Counted from the stretch's first letter, positions 11,701 to 20,229 are shown. The stretch: 64,000 bases of DNA from Cellulophaga sp. HaHaR_3_176 (GCF_019021925.1 NZ_CP058990.1:434001-498000); one strand, 5' to 3'. Program-made: numbers and translations. The notes: generated by a model not told the origin, from the sequence alone.

Positions 11701-14700
11701 TTGATTCAGGAACGAATGAATTAACAATTGCTTTAGAAAATGGTGGAACTGCAACAGCCGATTTAAGTTCATTGAATAATTCAGGAACGGATGATCAAAC
11801 AGCTACGGAGGTTGCTATTACAGATGCAGCAAACAATTTTACATCAACAGAAGTAGAAGGTGCATTAGCAGAATTAGCAGTAGGAAGCTCAGATGATCAA
11901 ACTCTTGATACAGACGGTACTTCAGGAAATATTTCAATTGAAGATGGTAATGCGATTACAATAAATGTAGATGATGCAGATGCTATCATAGGAAATGAAG
12001 TTGTCAATGGAACAGACGCTACTCTGGTACGCTCAGGATCGGGTACAAATGTAGATCCTTATACCTTAGATGTATCAGCAGATGGTATTACAAATGCAGA
12101 GATTGCTGATGATGCTGTTCAGTTAGAAAATATAGCAAACGGAACATCTACAGGGCAGGTTATTCAGTGGGATGGATCAGAATGGACTTTAGTTGATTTA
12201 GGATCTGTTACAGTTACAGAAAATGATGGTGTAATTGGAAATGAAATTGTAGACGGAACAGATGGAACATTAGTTCGCTCAGGAAACGGAACAACAGTTA
12301 GCCCTTATACATTAGATGTGGCATCAGATGGTATAACAAATGCAGAATTAGCTGATAATGCAGTAGATTTAGAAAACATAGCAGATGGAACATTAGCTGG
12401 AGAGATAATGCAATGGAATGGTAGTGACTGGGTTTTAGTTGATGGATCAAGTTTAAACACAGACGATCAAACAGCTACAGAAGTTGCTATTACAGATGCA
12501 GCAAATAACTTTACATCTACAGAGGTAGAAGGAGCATTAGCAGAATTAGCAGCTTCAAGTACGGATGATCAACAATTGGATGATCCAAATACAGTTTTTA
12601 ATTCAGGAACAAATGAATTAACAATCGCTTTAGAGAATGGAGGAACAGCAACAGCCGATTTAAGTTCATTAAATAATTCAGGGACAGATGATCAAACAGC
12701 TACAGAAGTTGCAATTGCAGATGCAGCAAATAACTTTACATCTACAGAGGTAGAAGGAGCATTAGCAGAATTAGCAGCTTCAAGTACGGATGATCAACAA
12801 TTGGATGATCCAAATACAGTTTTTAATTCAGGAACAAATGAATTAACAATCGCTTTAGAGAATGGAGGAACAGCAACAGCCGATTTAAGTTCATTAAATA
12901 ATTCAGGGACAGATGATCAAACAGCTACAGAAGTTGGAATTGCAGATGCAGCAAATAACTTTACATCTACAGAGGTAGAAGGAGCATTAGCAGAATTAGC
13001 AGCTTCAAGCACGGATGATCAACAATTAGATGATCCAAATACAGTTTTTAATTCAGGAACAAATGAATTAACAATCGCTTTAGAGAATGGAGGAACTGCA
13101 ACAGCAGATTTAAGTTCATTAAATAATTCAGGGACAGATGATCAAACAGCTACAGAAGTTACAATTGCAGATGCAGCAAATAACTTTACGTCTACAGAGG
13201 TAGAAGGAGCATTAGCAGAATTAGCAGCTTCAAGTACGGATGATCAACAATTAGATGATCCAAATACAATTTTTAATTCAGGAACAAATGAATTAACAAT
13301 CGCTTTAGAGAATGGAGGAACAGCAACAGCCGATTTAAGTTCATTAAATAATTCAGGGACAGATGATCAAACAGCTACAGAGGTTACAATTGCAGATGCA
13401 GCAAATAACTTTACATCTACAGAGGTAGAAGGAGCATTAGCAGAATTAGCAGCTGCAAGTACCGATGATCAAACTCTTGATACAGATGGTACTGCAGGTA
13501 ATATTTCAATTGAAGATGGAAATGATATAACAATAAATGTTGAAGATGCAGATGCTATAATAGGAAATGAAGTTGTAAATGGCACAGACGCTACTTTGGT
13601 GCGTTCAGGTTCAGGAACAAATGCAGATCCTTATACTTTAGATGTTGCAGCAGACGGTATTACAAATGCAGAAATTGCAAATGATGCGGTTGAGTTAGAA
13701 AACATAGCAAACGGAACATCAACAGGTCAAGTTATTCAATGGGATGGATCAGAATGGACATTAGTCGATTTAGGATCTGTTACAGTTACAGAAAATGATG
13801 GTGTAATTGGAAATGAAATTGTAGACGGAACAGATGGAACATTAGTTCGCTCAGGAAACGGAACAACAGTTAGCCCTTATACATTAGATGTGGCATCAGA
13901 TGGTATAACAAATGCAGAGTTAGCAGATAATGCAGTACAACTAGAGAATGTTGCAGATGGAACATTAGATGGCCAGATTATGCAATGGAATGGTAGTGAT
14001 TGGATTTTAGTAGATGGAGCAGGTTTAAGTACCGATGATCAAACAGCTACAGAGGTTACAATTACAGATGCAGCAAATAACTTTACTTCTACAGAGGTAG
14101 AAGGTGCATTAGCAGAGTTAGCAGCGGCAAGTACTGATGATCAAAATTTAAGTTTAGGAAGTTTAGGTGTAACTAATGAAAGTGTTGAAGTTGCTATCGA
14201 AAACGGTTCAAATGTATTGGTAGATATTCGTGATGAAGATTCGGATCCTACAAACGAAATAGAATTACCTACAGGAGGAAGTAATGGTCAGGTATTATCT
14301 ACAGACGGTTCAGGTATATACAACTGGGTAAACGCTGATTCAGGACCACAAGGTATTCAAGGAGAAACTGGTGCTCAGGGAGAAAAAGGAGATACTGGAG
14401 ATCAGGGAATCCAAGGTATCCAAGGAGAGACTGGTGCTAAAGGAGATCAAGGTGACCAGGGAATCCAAGGTATTCAAGGAGAAACTGGTGTTCAGGGAGA
14501 AAAAGGAGATCAAGGTGATCAGGGAATCCAAGGTATTCAAGGAGAAACTGGTGCTCAGGGAGAAAAAGGAGATCAAGGTGATCAGGGAATCCAAGGTATT
14601 CAAGGAGAAACTGGTGCTCAGGGAGAAAAAGGAGATCAAGGTGACCAGGGAATCCAAGGTATTCAAGGAGAAACTGGTGCTCAAGGATTAAAAGGAGATA

Positions 14701-16109
14701 CAGGAGACCAAGGTATTCAAGGAGAAAAAGGAGATACTGGTGATCAGGGAATCCAAGGTGTTCAAGGGGAAACTGGGGCTCAAGGATTAAAAGGAGATAC
14801 TGGAGATCAGGGAATCCAAGGTATCCAAGGAGAGACTGGTGCTAAAGGAGATCAAGGTGACCAGGGAATCCAAGGTATTCAAGGAGAAACTGGTGTTCAG
14901 GGAGAAAAAGGAGATCAAGGTGATCAGGGAATCCAAGGTATTCAAGGAGAGACTGGTGCTCAGGGAGAAAAAGGAGATCAAGGTGACCAGGGAATCCAAG
15001 GTATTCAAGGTATTCAAGGGGAAACTGGCGCTCAAGGATTAAAAGGAGATCAAGGTGACCAGGGAATCCAAGGTATTCAAGGAGAGACTGGTGCTCAAGG
15101 AGAAAAAGGGGATACAGGTGATCAGGGAATCCAAGGTATCCAAGGAGAGACTGGTGCTCAAGGAGAAAAAGGAGATCAAGGAGATCAGGGAATCCAAGGT
15201 ATTCAAGGAGAGACTGGTGCTCAAGGAGATCAAGGTGACCAGGGAATCCAAGGTATTCAAGGAGAAACTGGTGCTCAAGGAGAAAAAGGAGATCAAGGAG
15301 ATCAGGGAATCCAAGGTATTCAAGGAGAAACTGGTCCAGCAGGAGTTCAAGGGCAACAAGGTCCGGCAGGGCAAGATGGTCAGGATGGACAACAAGGTCC
15401 AGCAGGTCAAAATGGTCAAGATGGTCAAAAAGGAGATAAGGGTGATGCAGGAGATCCTGCATCGGATGATCAGACATTAACAGCAGGTACAGCTCCAGGA
15501 ACAGTAAGTATCTCGGGTGGTAATAGTGTGATAATTAATGTTAATGATGCGGATTTTGATCCAACAAATGAATACAATACAGCTTTTGCTGTTGTTGGTA
15601 ATAACTTAAGATTGACAGATGGTGGCGGTTCTAGAAATGTACCATTGTCTTCATTAGGTACGGATGACCAATATGATGATGAAGTTTTACTAAGAACACC
15701 AATTGATGTTGATGAAGGTGGCGAAGCTTCACCTACAAACGAAACTACAGTTGAAGAAGTGATTCAGGCTATCGCACCAATTACTTCTAAGGCGGCTAGA
15801 ATTTTCTATCCACCATCAATTGCAGTTGATGTATCAACTAACGGAACATTTACAATTGATTTGTATCAAGAATATATAGCACAATATGGTTCACCTACAG
15901 TAGGTAGTGCAGGAGCGCCTAATGCTTTACCAACTTATACAAGAACAGAATTATATTATTATGTAACCTATGCAGATCCAGCAGTTTTTGGTAATGGTAC
16001 AGCTGTATCAGGAATGTCAATTGATGCAAATGGTAATTTAACGTATCAAGTTCAAGATCAACCAACAGATTACAATTCATTAATAAATGTAGTTTTTGTT
16101 GTAAAATAA
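8754..16109 (+). CDS. Giant repeat and collagen-like surface protein
   Basis: A 2451-residue protein with a signal peptide (MIKKIHLLIVLLMTTVAFSQ). Residues about 147-546 are 76-residue repeats (core VLVTDATGVVEWVDKSTFAA). About 788-1800 carry ten copies of a 75-residue motif (TATEVAITDAANNFTSTEVE) in a higher-order arrangement with a second module (IIGNEVVNGTDATLVRSGSG). Residues about 1864-2235 are 124 continuous Gly-X-Y triplets based on a 21-residue unit (GIQGIQGETG + AQGEKGDQGDQ), poor in proline. A globular tail of about 215 residues ends NSLINVVFVVK and is not a recognisable T9SS sorting domain. Phage tail-fibre and bacterial collagen-like proteins share this style; a fibrous surface adhesin is the likeliest role. 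It is followed closely by a CHU_C-type protein and PorP/SprF, suggesting joint export. Confidence 0.85.
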   Translation: MIKKIHLLIVLLMTTVAFSQTTVTLEDQCNCEVLSGTDVTAPGMTTPAGADIGDVYVNTDTGTIYFWDGDTWELTSTDSQQIQDFSFDAATNQLTLQLENGGTTSVDISTLQGDGNITSPNNTITISGDSNALLGDVEVDIVSGGIDQVLVTDATGVVEWVDKSTFAAIADQTTITGLGTASDPFKVENLSIVTAKLAADAVTNAKLADNAVQTENILSEGNDQVLVTDATGVVEWVDKSTFAAIADQTTITGLGTASDPFKVEDLSLVTDKLAADAVTNAKLADNAVQTENIFSEGNDQVLVTDATGVVEWVDKSTFAAIADQTTITGLGTASDPFKVEDLSIVTAKLAADAVTNAKLADNAVQTENILSEGNDQVLVTDATGVVEWVDKSTFAAIADQTTITGLGTASDPFKVEDLSIVTAKLAADAVTNAKLADNAVQTENILSEGNDQVLVTDATGVVEWVDKSTFAAIADQTTITGLGTASDPFKVEDLSIVTAKLAADAVTNAKLADNAVQTENILSEGNDQVLVTDATGVVEWVDKSTLVPATTVLNTSTVNTISTTVDGVTGAGVNIINSNELTLNGSNELVSTVNGESSGVVDLSPYVNTDSQAISSVVLNPNETVRVDLVDGGNTTIDIRDNDSDPTNELTVTGSGVPTGAPENGTTYVDVDSGQLYVYDGSWQQVGGSATPTADIVTTLSTSDNVTYTYTSENNTATSFDGTDDQDASEVIYDDTSSSLGAVNVQEAIEALATGSTDDQSLSLETGNILTLENGGTVNLTPFLDNTDDQTATEVTIADAANNFTSTEVEGALAELAASSTDDQQLDDPNTVFNSGTNELTIALENGGTATADLSSLNNSGTDDQTATEVAITDAANNFTSTEVEGALAELAAASTDDQQLDDPNTVFDSGTNELTIALENGGTATADLSSLNNSGTDDQTATEVAITDAANNFTSTEVEGALAELAAGSSDDQQLDDPNTVFDSGTNELTIALENGGTATADLSSLNNSGTDDQTATEVAITDAANNFTSTEVEGALAELAVGSSDDQTLDTDGTSGNISIEDGNAITINVDDADAIIGNEVVNGTDATLVRSGSGTNVDPYTLDVSADGITNAEIADDAVQLENIANGTSTGQVIQWDGSEWTLVDLGSVTVTENDGVIGNEIVDGTDGTLVRSGNGTTVSPYTLDVASDGITNAELADNAVDLENIADGTLAGEIMQWNGSDWVLVDGSSLNTDDQTATEVAITDAANNFTSTEVEGALAELAASSTDDQQLDDPNTVFNSGTNELTIALENGGTATADLSSLNNSGTDDQTATEVAIADAANNFTSTEVEGALAELAASSTDDQQLDDPNTVFNSGTNELTIALENGGTATADLSSLNNSGTDDQTATEVGIADAANNFTSTEVEGALAELAASSTDDQQLDDPNTVFNSGTNELTIALENGGTATADLSSLNNSGTDDQTATEVTIADAANNFTSTEVEGALAELAASSTDDQQLDDPNTIFNSGTNELTIALENGGTATADLSSLNNSGTDDQTATEVTIADAANNFTSTEVEGALAELAAASTDDQTLDTDGTAGNISIEDGNDITINVEDADAIIGNEVVNGTDATLVRSGSGTNADPYTLDVAADGITNAEIANDAVELENIANGTSTGQVIQWDGSEWTLVDLGSVTVTENDGVIGNEIVDGTDGTLVRSGNGTTVSPYTLDVASDGITNAELADNAVQLENVADGTLDGQIMQWNGSDWILVDGAGLSTDDQTATEVTITDAANNFTSTEVEGALAELAAASTDDQNLSLGSLGVTNESVEVAIENGSNVLVDIRDEDSDPTNEIELPTGGSNGQVLSTDGSGIYNWVNADSGPQGIQGETGAQGEKGDTGDQGIQGIQGETGAKGDQGDQGIQGIQGETGVQGEKGDQGDQGIQGIQGETGAQGEKGDQGDQGIQGIQGETGAQGEKGDQGDQGIQGIQGETGAQGLKGDTGDQGIQGEKGDTGDQGIQGVQGETGAQGLKGDTGDQGIQGIQGETGAKGDQGDQGIQGIQGETGVQGEKGDQGDQGIQGIQGETGAQGEKGDQGDQGIQGIQGIQGETGAQGLKGDQGDQGIQGIQGETGAQGEKGDTGDQGIQGIQGETGAQGEKGDQGDQGIQGIQGETGAQGDQGDQGIQGIQGETGAQGEKGDQGDQGIQGIQGETGPAGVQGQQGPAGQDGQDGQQGPAGQNGQDGQKGDKGDAGDPASDDQTLTAGTAPGTVSISGGNSVIINVNDADFDPTNEYNTAFAVVGNNLRLTDGGGSRNVPLSSLGTDDQYDDEVLLRTPIDVDEGGEASPTNETTVEEVIQAIAPITSKAARIFYPPSIAVDVSTNGTFTIDLYQEYIAQYGSPTVGSAGAPNALPTYTRTELYYYVTYADPAVFGNGTAVSGMSIDANGNLTYQVQDQPTDYNSLINVVFVVK
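9192..10390 (+). repeat. 228-bp tandem repeat, five full copies plus a partial sixth
   Basis: Units begin at 9192, 9420, 9648, 9876, 10104 and 10332, each exactly 228 bp (76 codons) apart, with very few base differences between copies. The sixth copy diverges after the codons for DKST. Near-identity at DNA level, including silent sites, points to recent expansion or ongoing homogenisation. Confidence 0.95.
11115..11893 (+). repeat. 225-bp tandem repeat, first block
   Basis: Copies start at 11115, 11340, 11565 and 11790, spaced exactly 225 bp (75 codons); the fourth is truncated after about 105 bp, where the sequence switches to the DDQTLDTDGT module. Confidence 0.95.
12462..13468 (+). repeat. 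225-bp tandem repeat, second block
   Basis: Copies start at 12462, 12687, 12912, 13137 and 13362; the fifth is truncated at the same point as the last copy of the first block. One further lone partial copy lies at 14034. This block is one unit longer than the first block. Confidence 0.95.
14343..15458 (+). repeat. Collagen-type Gly-X-Y repeat, 63-bp periodicity
   Basis: 1116 bp encoding 124 Gly-X-Y triplets without interruption that I can see. The dominant unit is 63 bp (21 residues). A larger duplication is visible: sequence from 14391 recurs from 14796, an offset of 405 bp (45 triplets). Confidence 0.95.
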
Positions 16110-16137
16110 TTTAAGCGAATAAAAAGAAAAGAATAGT

Positions 16138-18156
16138 TTGAAATCAAACACGACATATAAAATTTTATTTGCTGTATTAATAGGCTTTTTTTGGTCTAAT
16201 TTAATAAGTGCGCAGTTTTTATTGCAGGCACCTAATACTACAGACGAGAATAATTACAAATGGTATAATGCTTCAGATACAGGTACCGTATTAGGTACCG
16301 ATTTTTTCTATGAAGTAAATCAACCAGGTGTATATTTTGCAACCTATGATGGAACAATTTGCGGTAAAAATGCCACAAGTTATTTTATACTTACAGATTG
16401 TGAATCTCCAAACAACGAGGTAACATTAGATGTTACAGCAAATGTTCCTACTGGAGCAAATATAAGTTGGTCTCCTCCGTTAACAGGCGATCAAGTAGCG
16501 CCACAAATTACAGCAACAAAAGATGTAATACGATATTTAGCGACTTTAGTTAAAGCGGGTAATAGTAAAAAGCTACCAAGTTTTACAGTAGTATGTATGA
16601 GTCAGGCGAGTATCTTAATTGATGATATGGCTACAGTCGATGAAGATTTATCTGTTGATATTTCTGTTTTTGATAACGATAGTGAATTACCAGTATTAGG
16701 GACAATAACAGCTACAGTACCAACTAACGGTTCTGTATTGATAGATGATAATGGTACACCAAATAACCCTTCAGATGATATTGTTACCTATACACCAAAT
16801 CCAGATTACAACGGTCCAGATTCTTTTACATATACAATTTGTAACTCTTTTGGAGACTGTAGTACAGCAAATGTAACTATTGATGTTTTACCAATTGTTG
16901 ATACCAATGATGATATTGTAACTATAGAAGAAAATGAAATAATAGTAATTGATAATTGGCAGGCTAACGATAATGATTTACCTACAACTGGTAGCTTTAC
17001 AACAACTGCACCAGTTAATGGTAGAGTTGTTATAGATGATAATGGTACTCCTGATAACCCATCAGATGATATAATAACATATACTCCAAATGATGATTTC
17101 TCAGGAACTGACTTTTTTGAATACACAGTTTGTGATACTATAGGGAACTGTAGCACATCACAAGTAACCGTAATTGTTACAGATGCCACCGATTTAGATA
17201 GTGATGATGATGGTATTTTAGATGCTTGGGAAGATTTAAATACAGATGGAGATAATGACCCATCAACAAACCCTACAGATTCAGATGGTGATACAATTCC
17301 TGATTACTTAGATATTGATAGTGATGATGATGGTATACCAGATAATGTAGAATCTCAGACAACATTAGGTTATATAGCACCTAGTTTAGAAGATTTAAAT
17401 AATAATGGTTTAGATGATGCTTATGAGCAAAATGGAAACTTGGGTATTATTCCTGTAAATACAGATGGAGAAGATTTACCTGATTATTTAGATGACGATA
17501 GTGATAATGATAATGTGCCAGATTATATAGAAGCACACGATTATAACAAAGACGGTATTCCTGATGTAGTTTTTATAGGTTCAGATAAGGATAATGACGG
17601 ATTAGATGAAGGTTTTGAAGGGAATACAGTAATTGATATTGATGTTAATGATGAAATAGATGATCCGCTTAACAATCTTCCTGATACTGATGGAGATCAA
17701 GAATCAGATTATAGAGATACTGATGATGATGACGATGGTATAGAAACTATTGATGAAGATGTTAATTTAGATGGTGATTATTCGAATGACGATTCAGATG
17801 GCAATGGTATACCAGATTATTTAGATATTGATTTGGTAGTTACTGGAGGTGATGAAATAGAAATATTCAATGTTATAACACCTAATGGAGATGGCGTACA
17901 TGATGTTTTAAGAATTTCTGGATTAGAAAATTTCCCAACAAACACAATCAAAATATACAACAGATGGGGAATTTTAGTTTACGTGACTAATTCATATAAT
18001 ACACAGGGTAATGTTTTTGATGGAATGTCTAATGGAAGGGTAACTATTGCAAGAGATAGTATGTTACCAGTAGGTACTTATTTCTATATTTTTGAGTATG
18101 AAAACGATACAAACCCAAGAAAAACTCTTTCAGGATATTTATACATAAATAGATAA
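16138..18156 (+). CDS. Cadherin-like/TSP3 protein with type B T9SS sorting domain
   Basis: A 672-residue exported protein starting with TTG at 16138, 28 bp after the giant collagen-like gene; no in-frame ATG precedes the signal peptide (ILFAVLIGFFWSNLISAQ). Residues about 153-252 and 255-351 are two similar cadherin-like/Big_9 domains, each with DNGTP.NPSDDI.TYTPN. About 352-568 are Asp-rich thrombospondin type 3 Ca-binding repeats (DSDGDTIPDYLDIDSDDDG). About 571-672 match the gliding-motility-associated C-terminal domain (TIGR04131/CHU_C): NVITPNGDGVHDVLRI, KIYNRWGILVY, ending GYLYINR. In known systems this domain is secreted by T9SS with help from a SprF-type partner, and a PorP/SprF gene follows 18 bp downstream. 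Confidence 0.88.
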   Translation: MKSNTTYKILFAVLIGFFWSNLISAQFLLQAPNTTDENNYKWYNASDTGTVLGTDFFYEVNQPGVYFATYDGTICGKNATSYFILTDCESPNNEVTLDVTANVPTGANISWSPPLTGDQVAPQITATKDVIRYLATLVKAGNSKKLPSFTVVCMSQASILIDDMATVDEDLSVDISVFDNDSELPVLGTITATVPTNGSVLIDDNGTPNNPSDDIVTYTPNPDYNGPDSFTYTICNSFGDCSTANVTIDVLPIVDTNDDIVTIEENEIIVIDNWQANDNDLPTTGSFTTTAPVNGRVVIDDNGTPDNPSDDIITYTPNDDFSGTDFFEYTVCDTIGNCSTSQVTVIVTDATDLDSDDDGILDAWEDLNTDGDNDPSTNPTDSDGDTIPDYLDIDSDDDGIPDNVESQTTLGYIAPSLEDLNNNGLDDAYEQNGNLGIIPVNTDGEDLPDYLDDDSDNDNVPDYIEAHDYNKDGIPDVVFIGSDKDNDGLDEGFEGNTVIDIDVNDEIDDPLNNLPDTDGDQESDYRDTDDDDDGIETIDEDVNLDGDYSNDDSDGNGIPDYLDIDLVVTGGDEIEIFNVITPNGDGVHDVLRISGLENFPTNTIKIYNRWGILVYVTNSYNTQGNVFDGMSNGRVTIARDSMLPVGTYFYIFEYENDTNPRKTLSGYLYINR

Positions 18157-18174
18157 GATATATAAAAAAGAAAC

Positions 18175-19128
18175 ATGAAAACCCCAAATAAACATATAAC
18201 CTCTTTTAACTGGATTTTTGCATTGCTATGTTTTTTAGGAATGTTAAAAACTACAAATGTTGAAGCTCAGCAAGATGCACAGTATACACAATACATGTAT
18301 AATACAATCAGCGTTAATCCAGGTTATGCAGGCTCTAGAGGGCATATGAGTGTGGGGTTATTACATAGGTCTCAATGGGTAGGATTAGATGGTGCTCCAA
18401 CAACGCAAACATTTAATGTACACTCGCCTATAGGTTACAAAGGTGTAGGTTTAGGTGTTTCAATCGTAAATGATAAAATAGGGCCTACTTCTGAAACTAA
18501 CTTTGATGTAGATTTTTCATATACCGTAAAAACATCAGAGGAAGGAAAATTGAGTTTCGGATTAAAAGGGAGTGTTAATTTATTAGATATTAAATTTTCT
18601 GAATTAAACCAATATGCAACAGATCAATCTTTAGAACAAAATATAGACAATAGATTTTCACCAAATGTTGGTGCAGGTGTTTATTATCATACCGAAAAAT
18701 TCTATGCAGGCTTATCTGTTCCACGTTTATTAGAAACATCACATTTTGATGAATCTTCTTTATCTACAGCAAAAGAACAAATGAACTTTTATTTAATAAC
18801 AGGTTACGTTTGGGAATTGAATCATTTTTTAAAATTTAAACCAACATTATTAAGTAAGATTGTAAAGGGTGCTCCTTTACAGGTAGATTTATCAGCAAAT
18901 TTTATGTTAAACGATAAGTTTATTGTTGGAGCTGCTTACAGATGGGATGCGGCATTAAGTGGGATGATAGGTTTTAACTTCTCAAACGAACTTATGATAG
19001 GCATGGCTTATGATAAAGAAACTACCGACTTAGGTAATACTAGTTTTAACGATGGTTCTTTTGAGGTTGTTTTTAGATACGACTTTATAAAAACAAAAGG
19101 AAGCCTTAGATCTCCAAGGTTCTTTTAA
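18175..19128 (+). CDS. PorP/SprF family type IX secretion outer-membrane protein
   Basis: A 317-residue protein with an N-terminal signal (WIFALLCFLGMLKTTNVEAQ) followed by the family hallmark QYTQYMYNTISVNPGYAGSR and then RSQWVGLDGAPTTQ. The rest alternates beta-strand-like segments as in an outer-membrane barrel. Members such as SprF of gliding flavobacteria are needed to export or anchor specific type B CTD cargo like SprB. The 18-bp spacing after a type B CTD protein argues that these two act together; whether the collagen-like giant upstream is also cargo is inference. Confidence 0.92.
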   Translation: MKTPNKHITSFNWIFALLCFLGMLKTTNVEAQQDAQYTQYMYNTISVNPGYAGSRGHMSVGLLHRSQWVGLDGAPTTQTFNVHSPIGYKGVGLGVSIVNDKIGPTSETNFDVDFSYTVKTSEEGKLSFGLKGSVNLLDIKFSELNQYATDQSLEQNIDNRFSPNVGAGVYYHTEKFYAGLSVPRLLETSHFDESSLSTAKEQMNFYLITGYVWELNHFLKFKPTLLSKIVKGAPLQVDLSANFMLNDKFIVGAAYRWDAALSGMIGFNFSNELMIGMAYDKETTDLGNTSFNDGSFEVVFRYDFIKTKGSLRSPRFF

Positions 19129-19217
19129 TTTCTTATTTCACTTCATTTTTAATAACAAAACAGGTTCTTTTTTTAATTTCTACACATAATATCATTCTAA
19201 AATTGATGTAAAGGTGT

Positions 19218-19225
19218 TATTTTTG
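19218..19225 (+). promoter_or_regulatory. Putative -7 box (TATTTTTG) for idi
   Basis: TAnnTTTG match lying 48 bp before the preferred TTG start at 19273 and 24 bp before the alternative at 19249. Confidence 0.45.
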
Positions 19226-19272
19226 TAAATGTGGTTTTTAAATCATAATTGCTAAGAAATAAAGAAAATAAT

Positions 19273-19806
19273 TTGAAAGAAGAACGCGTAATCCTTGTTG
19301 ACGAATCTGACAAAGAAATCGGAACAATGCCAAAAATGGAAGCTCACGAAAAAGCAAAATTGCATCGTGCATTTTCTGTTTTTGTTATGAATGATAAAGG
19401 AGAAACAATGTTGCAACAAAGAGCAGCACATAAATACCACTCACCATTATTATGGACAAATACGTGTTGTAGTCACCAACGTTTAGGTGAATCGAATATT
19501 TCAGCAGGTAAAAGAAGATTACAAGAAGAAATGGGTTTTGTAACAGAACTAGAAGAGCTTTTTTCTTTTATATACAAAGCTCCGTTTGATAATGGTTTAA
19601 CAGAACATGAATTAGATCATGTGATGATTGGTAACTTTACAGATTTCCCATCAATAAACCCAGAAGAAGTTGCTGACTGGAAATGGATGAAACCTGAAGA
19701 TGTAAGATTGGATATTGCAAAATCTCCTGAAGACTACACTGCTTGGTTTAAAATTATCTTCGAAAAATTCTATAGCCATATCACTACAAATAACTTCAAA
19801 AAATGA
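19273..19806 (+). CDS. idi: Isopentenyl-diphosphate delta-isomerase, type I
   Basis: Interconverts IPP and DMAPP in isoprenoid synthesis (menaquinone, carotenoids, undecaprenyl phosphate). A Nudix-fold protein with the family motifs WTNTCCSHQ (catalytic Cys and metal-binding His), QEEMGF and the Glu-bearing EHELDHVMIG. No ATG precedes the conserved region; I chose the TTG at 19273, which gives the usual family N-terminus (KEERVILVDESD); TTG at 19249 would add eight residues. The stop overlaps the ATG of the pterin synthase by 4 bp (ATGA), so the two are translationally coupled. Confidence 0.9.
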   Translation: MKEERVILVDESDKEIGTMPKMEAHEKAKLHRAFSVFVMNDKGETMLQQRAAHKYHSPLLWTNTCCSHQRLGESNISAGKRRLQEEMGFVTELEELFSFIYKAPFDNGLTEHELDHVMIGNFTDFPSINPEEVADWKWMKPEDVRLDIAKSPEDYTAWFKIIFEKFYSHITTNNFKK

Positions 19807-20213
19807 AAGTAAAAGTAAGTCGAAAAGCACATTTTAATGCTGCACATAGATTGTACAGAGCAGATTGGAGTTTTGAGAAAAATGATGCTGTTTTTGGTTT
19901 GTGTAACAACCCAAACTACCATGGCCATAACTACGAATTAATTGTGAGTGTTAAGGGAGAAATAGATCCAGAAACAGGTTTTGTTATGGATATGAAAATT
20001 TTGAAAGACCTTATTAAATCAGAAGTTGAAAACGAACTAGATCACAAAAACTTAAACGTAGAAGTGCCAGAGTTTAAAAATTTAAACCCTACAGCAGAAA
20101 ATATAGCTGTAGTTATTTGGAAAAAACTTCGCCCACATATAGCGGTAGAAAATGAAATAGAGGTTGTTTTATTCGAAACACCAAGAAATTTTGTAACCTA
20201 TACAGGATCATAA
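19803..20213 (+). CDS. 6-pyruvoyl/6-carboxy-tetrahydropterin synthase family protein
   Basis: A 136-residue T-fold enzyme acting on dihydroneopterin triphosphate. Zn ligands are visible as HFNAAH and HGH in CNNPNYHGHNYE; the catalytic Cys precedes HGH by six positions (CxxxxxHGH). That spacing resembles the pyruvoyl-tetrahydropterin synthase subgroup more than the CxxxHGH of classical QueD, although automated pipelines often call such genes queD (queuosine). DHKNL and FETPRN near the end fit the family. It overlaps idi by 4 bp and is followed by manA after 16 bp. Confidence 0.85.
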   Translation: MKVKVSRKAHFNAAHRLYRADWSFEKNDAVFGLCNNPNYHGHNYELIVSVKGEIDPETGFVMDMKILKDLIKSEVENELDHKNLNVEVPEFKNLNPTAENIAVVIWKKLRPHIAVENEIEVVLFETPRNFVTYTGS

Positions 20214-20229
20214 ACTAAATAATAATAAC

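Noticed and set aside
9192-14140. Regular direct repeats resembling an array of a CRISPR or integron type
   Set aside because: Units of 225 and 228 bp are contiguous, in frame and coding, with no spacers or cas/integrase genes.
14340-15480. Long open frames in other frames and on the reverse strand (for example 14842-15477 on the - strand)
   Set aside because: They result from the repetitive Gly-X-Y codons, are low-complexity, and have no promoter or start context of their own.
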